Below, piece by piece: positions 36,448-46,836 of a stretch of DNA of 64,000 nucleotides (the first letter of the stretch is position 1; each line of letters opens with the position of its first letter). Below the pieces are notes generated by a model. The model worked only from the letters and a program-made list of their open reading frames with translations, was not told the origin of the DNA and did not search any database. The stretch lies in NCBI RefSeq assembly GCF_900104265.1, contig NZ_FNJJ01000001.1:1-64000 (forward strand). Direction: 5' to 3'. Origin of the DNA: Ectopseudomonas guguanensis (lineage in GTDB: Bacteria; Pseudomonadota; Gammaproteobacteria; Pseudomonadales; Pseudomonadaceae). The position numbers were made by a program, and so were the translations under genes.

Positions 36448-37577
36448 GCGGATTCTCCTTCGGCGGCCAGGCAATCGAGCAGGGCCTGGCCCATCAGCTC
36501 CCGGCGCCAGCCGCGCAGGGAGTCGGGCAATTGATAGGGCCCCTTGGGAAAGCCGCTTTTCAGCAGGGCTTCCAGGGTTTTCTTGCGCAGCATCAGCTCG
36601 GGCGCGATATCCAGGCGTTCGCCTTCACGCTGGCCAACGGCACGCAGCTTCTTGAGCAGCGCAGACGCTTCGATCGGCAGCGGCTCGGGCAAGGCCTCGG
36701 GCCATTGCTCGGGTGGCAGTGCCGCGGCCTCGCGAATCAGCCTGAGCAGGGTTTCGCCATCCTGGCGCACGGTTTTCGGGTGCATGTCCTCGATACGCGC
36801 CAGCGCCACCAGGTTATCCGGCTGGGTGCGTGCCAGCGGCCATAGCGAATGCTCGCGCAGCACGCGGTTGCGCGGCTGGTTGCGCGCGCGCGCCTCGCGC
36901 TCGCGCCAGGCGCACAGCGCACGCAGCACGGCCTGCTGCTGACGCGACAGCTTCCAGGCCAGCTTGGCCTCGCGCCAGGCGTCCTCCGGTGCCACTTCAC
37001 GGCTCAGGTTGGCCACCAGCTCGGCGCCGTCCTCCAGCACCCACTCGACCTTCTGCGGAGCCAGGCGCGCCATCAGCGCACGGTAGACCTCCACCAGGTG
37101 CAGCACGTCCTCGGCGGCGTAGCGCACCTGCAGCTCCGACAGCGGCCGCTGCAGCCAGTCCGAGCGGGTCTCGCCCTTGGGCAGTTCGATATCGAGCAGC
37201 GCCTGCACCAGGCGCGAATAGCCCATGGAGAAACCGAGGTTGAGATAACCGGCCGCCAGCTGCGTATCGAACAGCGGTGCCGGCAGGCTGCCGGTCAGGC
37301 GCAGGAGGACCTCCAGGTCCTCGCTGCACGAATGCAGGACCTTGACCACGTTCGGCGCCTCGAGCAGCGCTGCGAAAGGCCGCCAGTCGCCGATGCGCAG
37401 AGGGTCGATCAGATAGGCAATCGCCCCATCGCTGACCTGCAGCAGGCCGGCGATCGGGTAGAAGGTGTCGACGCGCATGAACTCGGTGTCCAGCGCGACG
37501 AAGGGCAGCGCCTGCCAGGCGGCACAATGCTCGGCCAGGCCGGCGTCGTCGAGAATCCAGTGAATGTCGTTAGCCAC
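36444..37577 (-). CDS. rnd: Ribonuclease D
   Basis: The 377-residue 3'-5' exoribonuclease matures tRNA and small RNA 3' ends. The DEDD catalytic set begins with D30 and E32 in ALDTEF, followed by [11 protein letters not shown] and the [13 protein letters not shown] segment. The HRDC helical domain (about 210-290) is present, and the total length fits the family. It precedes ycgL and the GhrA-like gene in a likely operon, with a 4-bp overlap with ycgL. The 127 bp upstream separates it from the divergent SMP-30-like gene. Confidence 0.93.
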   Translation of the reverse strand: MANDIHWILDDAGLAEHCAAWQALPFVALDTEFMRVDTFYPIAGLLQVSDGAIAYLIDPLRIGDWRPFAALLEAPNVVKVLHSCSEDLEVLLRLTGSLPAPLFDTQLAAGYLNLGFSMGYSRLVQALLDIELPKGETRSDWLQRPLSELQVRYAAEDVLHLVEVYRALMARLAPQKVEWVLEDGAELVANLSREVAPEDAWREAKLAWKLSRQQQAVLRALCAWREREARARNQPRNRVLREHSLWPLARTQPDNLVALARIEDMHPKTVRQDGETLLRLIREAAALPPEQWPEALPEPLPIEASALLKKLRAVGQREGERLDIAPELMLRKKTLEALLKSGFPKGPYQLPDSLRGWRRELMGQALLDCLAAEGESA

Positions 37578-37704
37578 GAGGCTCTCCCATGAACAATGCC
37601 GCGCAGTATATATGTCCAGGCCATTGCACGGGGCGCGGCCTGCCGTCGACGATGGGAACTGTGTAATCTGTGCCGCGCACCACCTCCGACACGGAAGAAC
37701 AACA

Positions 37705-38769
37705 ATGCTGAAGAAACTGCTTGCCCTGCTCGTCGTGCTGCTGGCTGCAGCGGCCGGTTACCTGGCGCTCACCCCCAGCCCGATCGATCCGCTGCCATGG
37801 GACGCAGCGCCGGCCCCGGCGATGACTGGCGTGCTGGAACCCAACGACACCCTGATGAAGGCCGAGCTGCTCGGCCGCGGCCTGCTCCATGGCCCCGAGG
37901 ATACCGCCGTGGATGGCGAGGGCCGGGTCTATGCCGGCCTGCACGACGGGCGCATCGTGCGCGTGCTGGCCGATGACAGCGTGGAGACCTTCGTCGACAC
38001 CGGCGGCCGCCCGCTGGGCATGAACTTCGATGCCGCTGGCAACCTGATCGTCGCCGACGCCTACAAGGGCCTGCTGAGCATCGACCCGCAGGGGGCGATC
38101 AAGGTGCTGACCACCGAGGCCGACGGCCTACCCTTCGCCTTCACCGACGACCTGGACATCGCCAGCGACGGCACCATCTATTTCAGCGACGCCTCCTCGC
38201 GCTTCCAGCAACCGGACTACCTGCTCGACCTGCTCGAAGCGCGCCCGCACGGTCGCCTGCTGGCCTATGACCCGGCCAGCGGCGAAACCCGCGTGCTGCT
38301 CGATGGCCTGTACTTCGCCAACGGTGTGGCACTGTCGGCGAACGAGGACTTCGTGCTGGTCAACGAGACCTATCGCTACCGCATCACCCGTTACTGGCTC
38401 AAGGGCGACAAGGCCGGCCAGCACGACATCTTCATCGACAACCTGCCGGGCCTGCCGGACAACCTGCAGGGCGACCGCAAGGGCACCTTCTGGGTTGCCC
38501 TGCCCACACCGCGCAAGGCCGATGCCGACTTCCTCCATCGCCATCCCTGGCTCAAGGCGCAACTGGCCAAGCTACCGCGCGCACTGTGGCCGAAGGCGAT
38601 TCCCTACGGTTTCGCCATCGCCCTCAACGAGCAGGGCGAGATCGTCCGCAGCCTGCACGACACCAGTGGCACCCACCTGCGCATGATCACCTCGGTGAAG
38701 CCGGTGGGCGACCATCTGTATTTCGGCAGCCTGGACAACGACCGCATCGGCCGTCTCGAACTGCACTGA
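37705..38769 (+). CDS. SMP-30/gluconolactonase/strictosidine synthase-like protein
   Basis: The 354-residue protein has an N-terminal membrane anchor or signal (residues 2-22, LKKLLALLVVLLAAAAGYLA). A six-bladed propeller follows, with features such as GPEDTAVDGEGRVYAGLHDG, GRPLGMNFDAAGNLIVADAY and YFANGVALSANEDFVLVNET. This fits the strictosidine synthase-like branch, whose bacterial members are probably periplasmic hydrolases or lactonases. The substrate is unknown. GGAAG precedes ATG 37705. The mobile element at 38790-38981 lies in its downstream terminator. It is divergent from rnd. Confidence 0.82.
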   Translation: MLKKLLALLVVLLAAAAGYLALTPSPIDPLPWDAAPAPAMTGVLEPNDTLMKAELLGRGLLHGPEDTAVDGEGRVYAGLHDGRIVRVLADDSVETFVDTGGRPLGMNFDAAGNLIVADAYKGLLSIDPQGAIKVLTTEADGLPFAFTDDLDIASDGTIYFSDASSRFQQPDYLLDLLEARPHGRLLAYDPASGETRVLLDGLYFANGVALSANEDFVLVNETYRYRITRYWLKGDKAGQHDIFIDNLPGLPDNLQGDRKGTFWVALPTPRKADADFLHRHPWLKAQLAKLPRALWPKAIPYGFAIALNEQGEIVRSLHDTSGTHLRMITSVKPVGDHLYFGSLDNDRIGRLELH

Positions 38770-38770
38770 C

Positions 38771-39004
38771 AAAAAAGCCCCGGATAACCGTAATGCTGTT
38801 CACTTAAGCGGCGGTTGGGCGCGATCAGTCCCCTCGCCCCTGTGGGGAGAGGATTAGGGCGGGCCGCGTTCGGAGAGGGGGGCCGGCAGACTTGCGGCGA
38901 TTTCAGCCCTCTCCCCCAGCCCCTCTCCCATGAATGGGAGAGGGGAGCAAAGCGCGCACAATCTTATGTGAATACCATTACCGGATAACCGGGGCTTTCT
39001 TTTA
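38771..39004. terminator. Terminator split by a mobile element insertion
   Basis: AAAAAAGCCC-CGGATAACC (left part, 38771-38789) and CGGATAACC-GGGGCTTTCTTTT (right part, 38982-39004) bracket the element. If the element and one 9-bp duplication are removed, the joined sequence is a compact hairpin (AAAGCCCCGG-ATAA-CCGGGGCTTT) with flanking A and T runs. It would have ended both the SMP-30-like gene and gdhA, which converge here. Confidence 0.85.
38790..38981. mobile_element. 192-bp MITE-like element with 9-bp target duplication
   Basis: Left terminus GTAATGCTGTTCACTTAAG (38790-38808) and right terminus CTTATGTGAATACCATTAC (38963-38981) are inverted repeats, 16 of 19 positions matching. Flanking CGGATAACC is duplicated exactly at 38781-38789 and 38982-38990. 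The interior has family E hairpins (CCCCTCGCCCCTGTGGGGAGAG and CTCTCCCATGAATGGGAGAG, cores only) and no coding sequence. This fits a non-autonomous element moved in trans by an unidentified transposase that makes 9-bp duplications. Confidence 0.88.
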
Positions 39005-39021
39005 TCGCGACGTTTCGAACC

Positions 39022-40398
<1,377 letters not shown>

Positions 40399-40534
40399 CT
40401 ATCAGGCGAACAAGCACCAAAACAGATCAAAATGTCGCTTTTATGAATCTTTTTAGTGCGACTCCATCAGCATCAAGTCAACCAATGCACCGCAAAGCCA
40501 TCGATTCACATCCACCAGCGCACCAAAATAAATC

Positions 40535-41341
40535 CTACCGCGCACAGTTTTCGACCATCTCCTCCAGTTCGCCTTCTGTCGGCGCTACCGCTTCGGCGTC
40601 CTGCAGCCGGGCCTGCATGCTTTGCCGCGTATCGGCCATCAGCGTGCCCAGACTGTCGCGGTCATAGCGGCTGGCATCGATCGCGGCACCGATCGCCAGC
40701 TGCATCGGCTGATCGAGGTTCAGGCGCCAGGTGCGCGCCGGCAGCACATGCTGAATACCGCGGATGGCCACCGGAACGATCACCGCGCCGGTGTCCAGCG
40801 CCAGGTGGAAACAGCCCTTCTTGAACGGCTGCAGACGACCGTCGGCCGAGCGCGTGCCCTCCGGCGCCGCCCACAGCACGATGCCGCTTTCCATCATCTG
40901 GCGGGCGCGCTCCAGGTCACGGCGCGCCTGCTGCGAGTCGTGCCTGGCCACCGAGGGGAATTCGGCGGCGCGCATGGCACGGCCGAGGAAGGGAATGCGG
41001 TACAGCTCGCTCTTGGCCAGCATGCGAATCGAACCGGGCATGGCGACGAAACTGGCCGGAATGTCGTAGTGACTGGAGTGGGTGCAGAGAATCAGGTAAC
41101 GCCGTCCATCGTTGAAGTCCGGACAGCGGCCCTGCACCGTCATGCGCATGCGCACCAGGCGCAGCAGCGCCGCCGACCAGGCGCGGGTATAACCATCGAC
41201 ATGCTCGCGGCGCAGTCGCCCTGCGGCGGCACGACCGATCACCAGCAGGCAGAAGTACAGCGTCACGCCCACCGATGCCAGCGCCACGCCAGCGCGGCGG
41301 GCCAGGTTCGCGCTGCGCGCGATGGGTTGCAGACTCGGCAT
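40535..41341 (-). CDS. 1-acyl-sn-glycerol-3-phosphate acyltransferase (PlsC-like)
   Basis: The 268-residue membrane-associated enzyme should acylate lysophosphatidic acid to phosphatidic acid. Motif I is HSSHYD at 88-93 (HxxxxD form) and motif III is PEGTR at 160-164. A membrane anchor lies at about 17-40. Several PlsC paralogues are common in Pseudomonas, so this need not be the main essential enzyme. The gene runs toward gdhA but is 175 bp away. It is divergent from the rhodanese gene, 96 bp apart. Confidence 0.88.
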   Translation of the reverse strand: MPSLQPIARSANLARRAGVALASVGVTLYFCLLVIGRAAAGRLRREHVDGYTRAWSAALLRLVRMRMTVQGRCPDFNDGRRYLILCTHSSHYDIPASFVAMPGSIRMLAKSELYRIPFLGRAMRAAEFPSVARHDSQQARRDLERARQMMESGIVLWAAPEGTRSADGRLQPFKKGCFHLALDTGAVIVPVAIRGIQHVLPARTWRLNLDQPMQLAIGAAIDASRYDRDSLGTLMADTRQSMQARLQDAEAVAPTEGELEEMVENCAR

Positions 41342-41437
41342 GAAATGGCTCCTTACTTATCGGCAGACCGATCCGGGTGCAGTGGATCGGCCAGGCGGTA
41401 TGATGCCGGCAAACGCGTCTACGACACAGGAGGCACC

Positions 41438-42292
41438 ATGTCACTCGCTCAACTGATCAGCGCGCCGCACCTTCAGCAACGTCTCGGCCAGGAGAACCTG
41501 CTGGTCCTCGACTGCCGCTTCGCCCTCGAGGACCCGGCCTACGGGCGCCGCAGCTACCTCGACGGGCACATCCCCCAGGCGCATTTCCTGGACCTGGAAC
41601 AGGACCTGTCCGCCCCGGTGGTCAAGGGCGTGACCGGGCGCCACCCCCTGCCGGACCCGAGCGCACTGGTCGAGCGCCTGCGGGCCTGCGGCCTGCGCGC
41701 GGACAGCCAGGTGGTGCTGTACGACGACGGCCCCGGCGCGTTCGCTGCCCGCGCCTGGTGGCTGCTGCTGTGGCTGGGCAAGCGCGACGGTCTGTACCTG
41801 CTCGACGGTGGCCTGAAGGCCTGGCGCGAGGCCGGCCTGGAACTCACCACCCAGCCGCCGAGCAACGCCCCCGGCGATTTCTCTGCGCGGCCCGACGCCA
41901 GCCTGCTGCTGAGCGCCGAGCAGCTGGCGCTGCGCCTGGGCAATCCGGACCTGACCCTGCTCGACGCTCGCGCCCTGCCACGCTTTCGTGGCGAGGTGGA
42001 GCCGCTCGACCCGGTGGCCGGGCATATCCCCGGTGCGCAGTGCGCGGCCTTCACCGATAACCTCGGCGCCGATGGCCGCTTTTTGCCCGGCGCAGCCCTG
42101 CGCGAGCGCTTCGACCGACTGCGCGGCGATCGCCCGCTGGACAACCTGGTGGCCTATTGCGGCTCCGGGGTCACCGCCTGCCACAACCTGTTCGCCATGT
42201 GCCTGGCCGGTTACCCCCTGGCACCGCTGTATGCCGGCTCATGGAGCGAATGGATCACCGATCCGCAACGCCCCGTAGCCAGCGGCGACTGA
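41438..42292 (+). CDS. sseA: 3-mercaptopyruvate/thiosulfate sulfurtransferase (two-domain rhodanese)
   Basis: The 284-residue protein has two rhodanese domains. The active loop in the second domain reads CGSGVT from C241, which is the pattern of 3-mercaptopyruvate sulfurtransferase, whereas thiosulfate-specific rhodaneses usually have a CRKG-type loop. The N-terminal domain has the conserved DCRFALEDP and GHIPQAHFLDL segments. Physiological donor and acceptor are not shown by sequence. AGGAGG lies 5 nt before ATG 41438. It is divergent from the acyltransferase gene and is probably a single-gene unit. Confidence 0.88.
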   Translation: MSLAQLISAPHLQQRLGQENLLVLDCRFALEDPAYGRRSYLDGHIPQAHFLDLEQDLSAPVVKGVTGRHPLPDPSALVERLRACGLRADSQVVLYDDGPGAFAARAWWLLLWLGKRDGLYLLDGGLKAWREAGLELTTQPPSNAPGDFSARPDASLLLSAEQLALRLGNPDLTLLDARALPRFRGEVEPLDPVAGHIPGAQCAAFTDNLGADGRFLPGAALRERFDRLRGDRPLDNLVAYCGSGVTACHNLFAMCLAGYPLAPLYAGSWSEWITDPQRPVASGD

Positions 42293-42488
42293 GACGGTTT
42301 AACAACCGCTGGGAATATGGGAAATAACCGAAAGGTGAAAACAATTTAAAAACAGCTCTTTACAGCACAAAGATCGCACTAGACTTGAAATTGAGCGGCT
42401 AACCCCGCTCCCGGTGGGGCCTTTACGTAGAATCACTAAAACCAGCTGCCACGCGCCCGGCCCCACCGGCACCCTCCGCGAGGATGCC

Positions 42489-42968
42489 ATGGGAATAGCC
42501 GCCTGCGATCTCAGCCAGCATGTGATCCGCCCTACCCTTCTCTACCTGCAACGCCACAGCGCCACGGCCGAAGCCCTGCTTCTGGGCGCTGCGGCCTGCC
42601 AGTCGGCACTTGGCAGCGCCCTGGACACTCCGCAAGGCCATGGCCTGTATCGCATCAGCGAACAGCGTCACCAGCGGCTCTGGGATCGCTACCTGGCCTT
42701 CGACCCGGACCTGGCCAGCCGCGTCCGCGGCCTCGCCAGCCAGCATGCCTTCCTCGAAGCACCGCACCTGGAGCTGACGGTCAACCTGCGCTACGCCACG
42801 GCCATCGCCTGGCTGCTGATCGAGGCCGAACAACTGCAACTGCCCGCCGCCGATGACCTGCTGGGCATGGGCCGGATCTGGCGCAGGGTGTTTCAGCCGC
42901 ACGGGCGGCAGCGCGACTTTCTCGAGGCCTGGCAACGCTGCATCGCGCAGACAAGCCAGGCAGCCTGA
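42489..42968 (+). CDS. Conserved hypothetical protein
   Basis: The 159-residue soluble protein is mostly helical, with segments such as LSQHVIRPTLLYLQRHSATAEALL and YATAIAWLLIEAEQLQLP. It lacks a signal peptide, membrane segment or known motif. The sequence is Leu/Ala-rich, with a helix-loop pattern but no metal site I can recognise. GAGGATG precedes ATG 42489. An upstream ATG at 42414 would add 25 residues with no family-like character. The 196 bp before it is AT-rich and should hold the promoter. The next gene starts 149 bp downstream. Confidence 0.65.
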   Translation: MGIAACDLSQHVIRPTLLYLQRHSATAEALLLGAAACQSALGSALDTPQGHGLYRISEQRHQRLWDRYLAFDPDLASRVRGLASQHAFLEAPHLELTVNLRYATAIAWLLIEAEQLQLPAADDLLGMGRIWRRVFQPHGRQRDFLEAWQRCIAQTSQAA

Positions 42969-43117
42969 CCGATTCGTCAGAAAAATCTGCGAGAAGATCG
43001 CCACACAAATCCAGCCAATTGTTCGACAATACGCTCTATTTCGGGAACTTCAGCGCCTTGGCAGGGGTCAGGAAAAACTGTAGCGTGCGCCCCCTCGTCT
43101 CACCACAGGAGCATCCC

Positions 43118-44377
43118 GTGAGCAAACGTCTTCTCCGGACCGGCCTGGCCGTCGCCATCACCGCCACTTCCAGCCATGGCTTCGCCAGCGGCTTTGCCCT
43201 CAACGAACAGAGCATTTCCGGCATGGGCACCTCCTTCGCCGGTCGCTCGTCGTCCGCCGACGACGCCAGCACCCTGTTCGGCAATCCGGCCGGCATGTCG
43301 CGCCTCAAACGCGATGAGGTGTATGTCGGTGCAGCGGCGATCCATGCCAGCAGCGATATCGATCGAGTCGGCGCCAGCTCGCCGCTCGGCCCGATCAGCG
43401 GCAGCAACGATGGCGACATGGTGCCGACCACCGGCGTGCCGATGGGCTACTACGTCAAGCCGCTGGACGACAAGGTCGCCTTCGGCATCGGCGTGTACGT
43501 GCCCTTCGGCCTGATGACCGACTACGAGAGCAGCTTTCAGGGCCGCTACTACGCCGACAAGAGCTACGTGCGCGTGATCACCGTGCAGCCGACCCTGAGC
43601 TATCGCTTCAACGACAAGCTGTCGGTGGGTTTCGGCCCCACCTTCAACCATATCGAAGGGGAACTGACCTCCTCCCTGTTCACTCCGCTTGGCGATGGCA
43701 AGGTGAAGGTCAAGGGCGATGACGTGGCGGTCGGCTTCAACGCCGGGGTTCTCTACGAGTTCACCCCCGGCACCCGCGCCGGCATTACCTACCGCTCGCG
43801 CGTCAAGTACGAACTGGAGGGCGACACCCGTGTCGAGGCCTCGCCACTGGTCGGCATCGCCGGCAAGTACGACGCCAGGCTGGACCTGACCACGCCCGAG
43901 TCGGTGGACATGTCCATCACCCATGAGCTTAATGACGCCTGGACCCTGTACCTGGGCAGCACCTGGACGCGCTGGAGCCGCTTCCAGGAAATTCGCGTGG
44001 AGAACGAGGCCGCGACGCTGCCGGCCAACCTCGCCACCATAGTCGAGGAGCAGAACTGGCACGACACCTGGGCCCATGCCGTCGGCCTGTCGTACAAGCT
44101 CAACCCGCAGTGGACGCTGCGTACCGGCATCGCCATCGATCAGTCGCCGACCAACAACGTCGACCGCTCGCCGCGCGTGCCCTCCGGTGACCGCACCATC
44201 TTCAGCGTCGGTGCCGGCTGGAGCCCGAATCAGGACATGACCATCGACCTGGCCTACTCCTACCTGCAGGAAGAATCGGTGGACGTGGACCACGTCAGCG
44301 CCACCCGCGGCACCTACCGCGCACGCTACAAGAACAGCGCGCACGGCCTGGGGGCTTCGCTCAGCTATCGCTTCTAA
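43118..44377 (+). CDS. FadL/OmpP1-family outer-membrane transporter
   Basis: The 419-residue outer-membrane protein should take up long-chain fatty acids or other hydrophobic compounds. The signal peptide runs to about residue 25 (ending FAS). The N-terminal hatch with GFALNEQSISGMGTSFAGR and DDASTLFGNPAGMSRL is diagnostic of FadL. The last residue of the barrel is Phe (SYRF), as expected for outer-membrane insertion. The start GTG 43118 has AGGAG 7 nt upstream. It lies 63 bp before the response-regulator gene and within 4 kb of lipase, which may supply its substrate. Confidence 0.9.
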   Translation: MSKRLLRTGLAVAITATSSHGFASGFALNEQSISGMGTSFAGRSSSADDASTLFGNPAGMSRLKRDEVYVGAAAIHASSDIDRVGASSPLGPISGSNDGDMVPTTGVPMGYYVKPLDDKVAFGIGVYVPFGLMTDYESSFQGRYYADKSYVRVITVQPTLSYRFNDKLSVGFGPTFNHIEGELTSSLFTPLGDGKVKVKGDDVAVGFNAGVLYEFTPGTRAGITYRSRVKYELEGDTRVEASPLVGIAGKYDARLDLTTPESVDMSITHELNDAWTLYLGSTWTRWSRFQEIRVENEAATLPANLATIVEEQNWHDTWAHAVGLSYKLNPQWTLRTGIAIDQSPTNNVDRSPRVPSGDRTIFSVGAGWSPNQDMTIDLAYSYLQEESVDVDHVSATRGTYRARYKNSAHGLGASLSYRF

Positions 44378-44399
44378 TCGAGGCGCGGCATTGGCTAAA

Positions 44400-44434
44400 C
44401 TCACGCGGCAGAACAACAAGAAAAGCCGCGTGAG
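44400..44434 (+). promoter_or_regulatory. Perfect hairpin immediately upstream of the response-regulator start
   Basis: CTCACGCGGC (44400-44409) pairs perfectly with GCCGCGTGAG (44425-44434) around a 15-nt loop. Only 6 nt separate it from ATG 44441. The only candidate ribosome site, GTGAGA, lies partly inside the right arm. The structure could hide the site or be an attenuator or terminator of the upstream gene; no long T-run follows. Confidence 0.7.
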
Positions 44435-44440
44435 AACATC

Positions 44441-45052
44441 ATGACTGCCCTCTGCACCACCCTGCCCGACCACCTGCGCCTGCTGCTGGTGGACGACCAC
44501 CGCATCTTCCTCGACGGCCTGGCCCTGGCCCTTGCCCCACTCGCCCGTGGCCTGCAGGTCGACACCGCACAGAACGCCGCGGAAGCGGAGCAGCGCCTGC
44601 AGCAGCAGACCTATGACCTGATCCTGCTCGACCTGCGCCTGCCCGACGAACCGGGCCTGGAACTGCTGCAGCGCTGGCTGGCGCGCGGCGAAGGCACGCC
44701 AGTGGCCATTCTCAGCGCCAGCGATTCGGCCGTCGATGCGCAGGCGGCGCTGGCCGCCGGCGCGCTCGGTTTCATCCCCAAGAGTGCCGACGGCAAGGCC
44801 CTGCGCCAGGCCGTGACGCGTGTGCTGCTGGGCGAGACCCTGCCGGCGCCGAGCAGTACCTCGCCGCTGACGCCCCGGCAGCTGGAAATTCTCCAGCTGC
44901 TGGCCGAAGGCCTGCCGAACAAGGCCATCAGCCGGCAGCTGGGCCTGGCCGAGGACACAGTGAAAACCCACCTCAAGGCGCTGTTCGAAACCTTCGAAGT
45001 ACACACCCGCACCGCCTGCGTCAGCGCCGCCCACCAGCGCGGCTGGCTGTAG
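44441..45052 (+). CDS. LuxR-type response regulator
   Basis: The 203-residue DNA-binding regulator has an N-terminal receiver domain with D19-D20 (VDDH), phosphoacceptor D64 (LLDLRLPDEPG) and the conserved Lys in GFIPKSADG. A LuxR-type helix-turn-helix follows (LTPRQLEILQLLAEGLPNKAIS ... VKTHLKALFE). Its target genes are unknown. It converges with a hybrid sensor kinase with only 2 bp between the stop codons, making that kinase a likely but unproven partner. A perfect hairpin covers its ribosome-binding region. Confidence 0.87.
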   Translation: MTALCTTLPDHLRLLLVDDHRIFLDGLALALAPLARGLQVDTAQNAAEAEQRLQQQTYDLILLDLRLPDEPGLELLQRWLARGEGTPVAILSASDSAVDAQAALAAGALGFIPKSADGKALRQAVTRVLLGETLPAPSSTSPLTPRQLEILQLLAEGLPNKAISRQLGLAEDTVKTHLKALFETFEVHTRTACVSAAHQRGWL

Positions 45053-45054
45053 CC

Positions 45055-46824
45055 CTAACTATCGGCGCCAGCAGCGGTGCGCACCTGCAATTGGGTCGCC
45101 AGCACCTGGCGCAAACGCGCCGGCAGCAGCGGCTTGCCCAGAGGGATGACGTGCGCCGGCAGGCAGCGCTCGTGTAGCTCCGGGCTGAGATCGGCGCTGA
45201 TCAGCAATGCCGGCAACATCTGCCCGGCCGCCTCGCGCAGGCGCTCGATGGCCTGCAGGCCATCGCCCTGCTCGGCCAGCCGGTAATCGCTGATCAGCAA
45301 ATGCGGCGCCTGTTCCTGCAGCGCCGTCAGCGCCTCGGCCAGATCGGCACAGGCCTGCACCTCGCAGCCCCAGCGCCGCAACAGGCCGCTCAAGGCCTCG
45401 CGGCCAGTGTCGTCGTCCTCCAGCAAGAGGATGCGCCCCTTGAGCGCCAGCCCCGAACTGCTGCGCGGCGCCTGTTCCGCCAGTTCGGCGAGCGGCAGAC
45501 GCAGAATGAAGCGCGTTCCGGCGCCGGGCTGCGACTCGAGCTGCAGCGGATGCTCCAGCACCTCGGCCAGTTGCCGCACGATGGCCAGGCCCAGACCCAG
45601 ACCGCGCTCGGTACTGCGCCCCGGATTGTCCAGCTGGCGAAACTCCTCGAACACCAGCGCCTGCTCGGCCTCGCTCAGGCCACGGCCATCGTCGGCCACT
45701 GCCAGCACGACATGCTGCCCCTCACGCCAAGCGCTCAGGCTCAGCTCTGCGGCCCCGGCGTGCAGCAGCGCGTTATGCAGCAGGTTGCGCAGCAGCCGCT
45801 CCAGCAGCAGCGGATCGCTGCGCACGGCACATGCCTCGCTGTTCAGCCGCAGTTGCACAGCCTGCTGCTGCGCTTCCGGGGCGATCTCGCCGAGCAGACG
45901 CTCAAGCAGCGGGCGCAGGGCGAAGGCGTGCGGCCTGGCCTGCACGCCGCCTGGCAGGGTCAGGCGGCTGTAGTCGAGCAGCGACTGCAGCAGGCGTCCC
46001 AGCTGTTCCACCGAGGCGGCCAGGCGCGCGCTGATGCTTCGCGTCTGTGCATCGCCGCCCTGCTCCACCAGATGCTGGGCGTACAGTCCCATGGCATTGA
46101 GCGGCTGGCGCAGGTCATGACTGGCCGCCGCCAGCAGACGCAACTTGCGCGCATCATCGGCCTCGGCGCGCTGGCGGGCCAGGTCGAGCAGGCGCAGGTT
46201 GAGCCAGGCGCCGCGCTGGCCGTGCTCCTGCATGTAGGCACCAACCGTGCCGATCATGTTGGCGCAGAGCAGGAACAGCGCCTGATAGGCAAACTCGCGT
46301 CCCGGCTCGTCGAGCACCACGCCCGTGCCGACGAACAGCAGGCAGAACCCCCAGCTGCACAGGCTGATCACCCGAAACGACAGCCCGAGCAGGGCATAGC
46401 CGAACAGCAGGACCAGAAACAGGCCGTCATAGGGCATCGCCACGCCTTGGCGCCAACTCAGATGCACGATCAGCGCGACACTGACGCCGGTCAGCAGGTA
46501 GGCCAGGGCGTAGACACCGACTACCGCACCTGGCGTGGCGTGCGCGCGCCGACAATGGAAGAAGGCCAGTACCACCGCGCCTAGGGCCAGCAGGCGCAGG
46601 GGCAACACCGACAGGCTGACCTGCAGGGGCATGGCGAGAAAATCCAGCAGCGCGTAGATCAGTTGAAACAGCACGGCGGTCAGCGCGATCAACGGTAGCC
46701 GCCTGCGAATGCGCTGAGCCCGATGGGCGGCGAAAGCCTGCTCCAGCTCGGCCACGAAGCGCAGACGGCGATGGCCGCGGCGCTGCTGCGCCAGCAGCAG
46801 GGGCTCCAGCGCTGGCGCACTCAT
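45055..46824 (-). CDS. Hybrid sensor histidine kinase
   Basis: The 589-residue membrane kinase has about six N-terminal membrane segments (roughly 43-195) with no obvious periplasmic sensor domain. The kinase core follows with H236 in ASHDLRQPL, N351 in the N box, DDGRGL and GLGLGLAI, then a C-terminal receiver with D513 (ISDYRL). The stimulus is unknown; it may be something in the membrane. The gene starts 12 bp after the foldase gene stop, so it is likely co-transcribed with lipA and lipH. It converges with a LuxR-type regulator. Confidence 0.88.
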   Translation of the reverse strand: MSAPALEPLLLAQQRRGHRRLRFVAELEQAFAAHRAQRIRRRLPLIALTAVLFQLIYALLDFLAMPLQVSLSVLPLRLLALGAVVLAFFHCRRAHATPGAVVGVYALAYLLTGVSVALIVHLSWRQGVAMPYDGLFLVLLFGYALLGLSFRVISLCSWGFCLLFVGTGVVLDEPGREFAYQALFLLCANMIGTVGAYMQEHGQRGAWLNLRLLDLARQRAEADDARKLRLLAAASHDLRQPLNAMGLYAQHLVEQGGDAQTRSISARLAASVEQLGRLLQSLLDYSRLTLPGGVQARPHAFALRPLLERLLGEIAPEAQQQAVQLRLNSEACAVRSDPLLLERLLRNLLHNALLHAGAAELSLSAWREGQHVVLAVADDGRGLSEAEQALVFEEFRQLDNPGRSTERGLGLGLAIVRQLAEVLEHPLQLESQPGAGTRFILRLPLAELAEQAPRSSSGLALKGRILLLEDDDTGREALSGLLRRWGCEVQACADLAEALTALQEQAPHLLISDYRLAEQGDGLQAIERLREAAGQMLPALLISADLSPELHERCLPAHVIPLGKPLLPARLRQVLATQLQVRTAAGADS

Positions 46825-46836
46825 CGGCGGCGCCTC

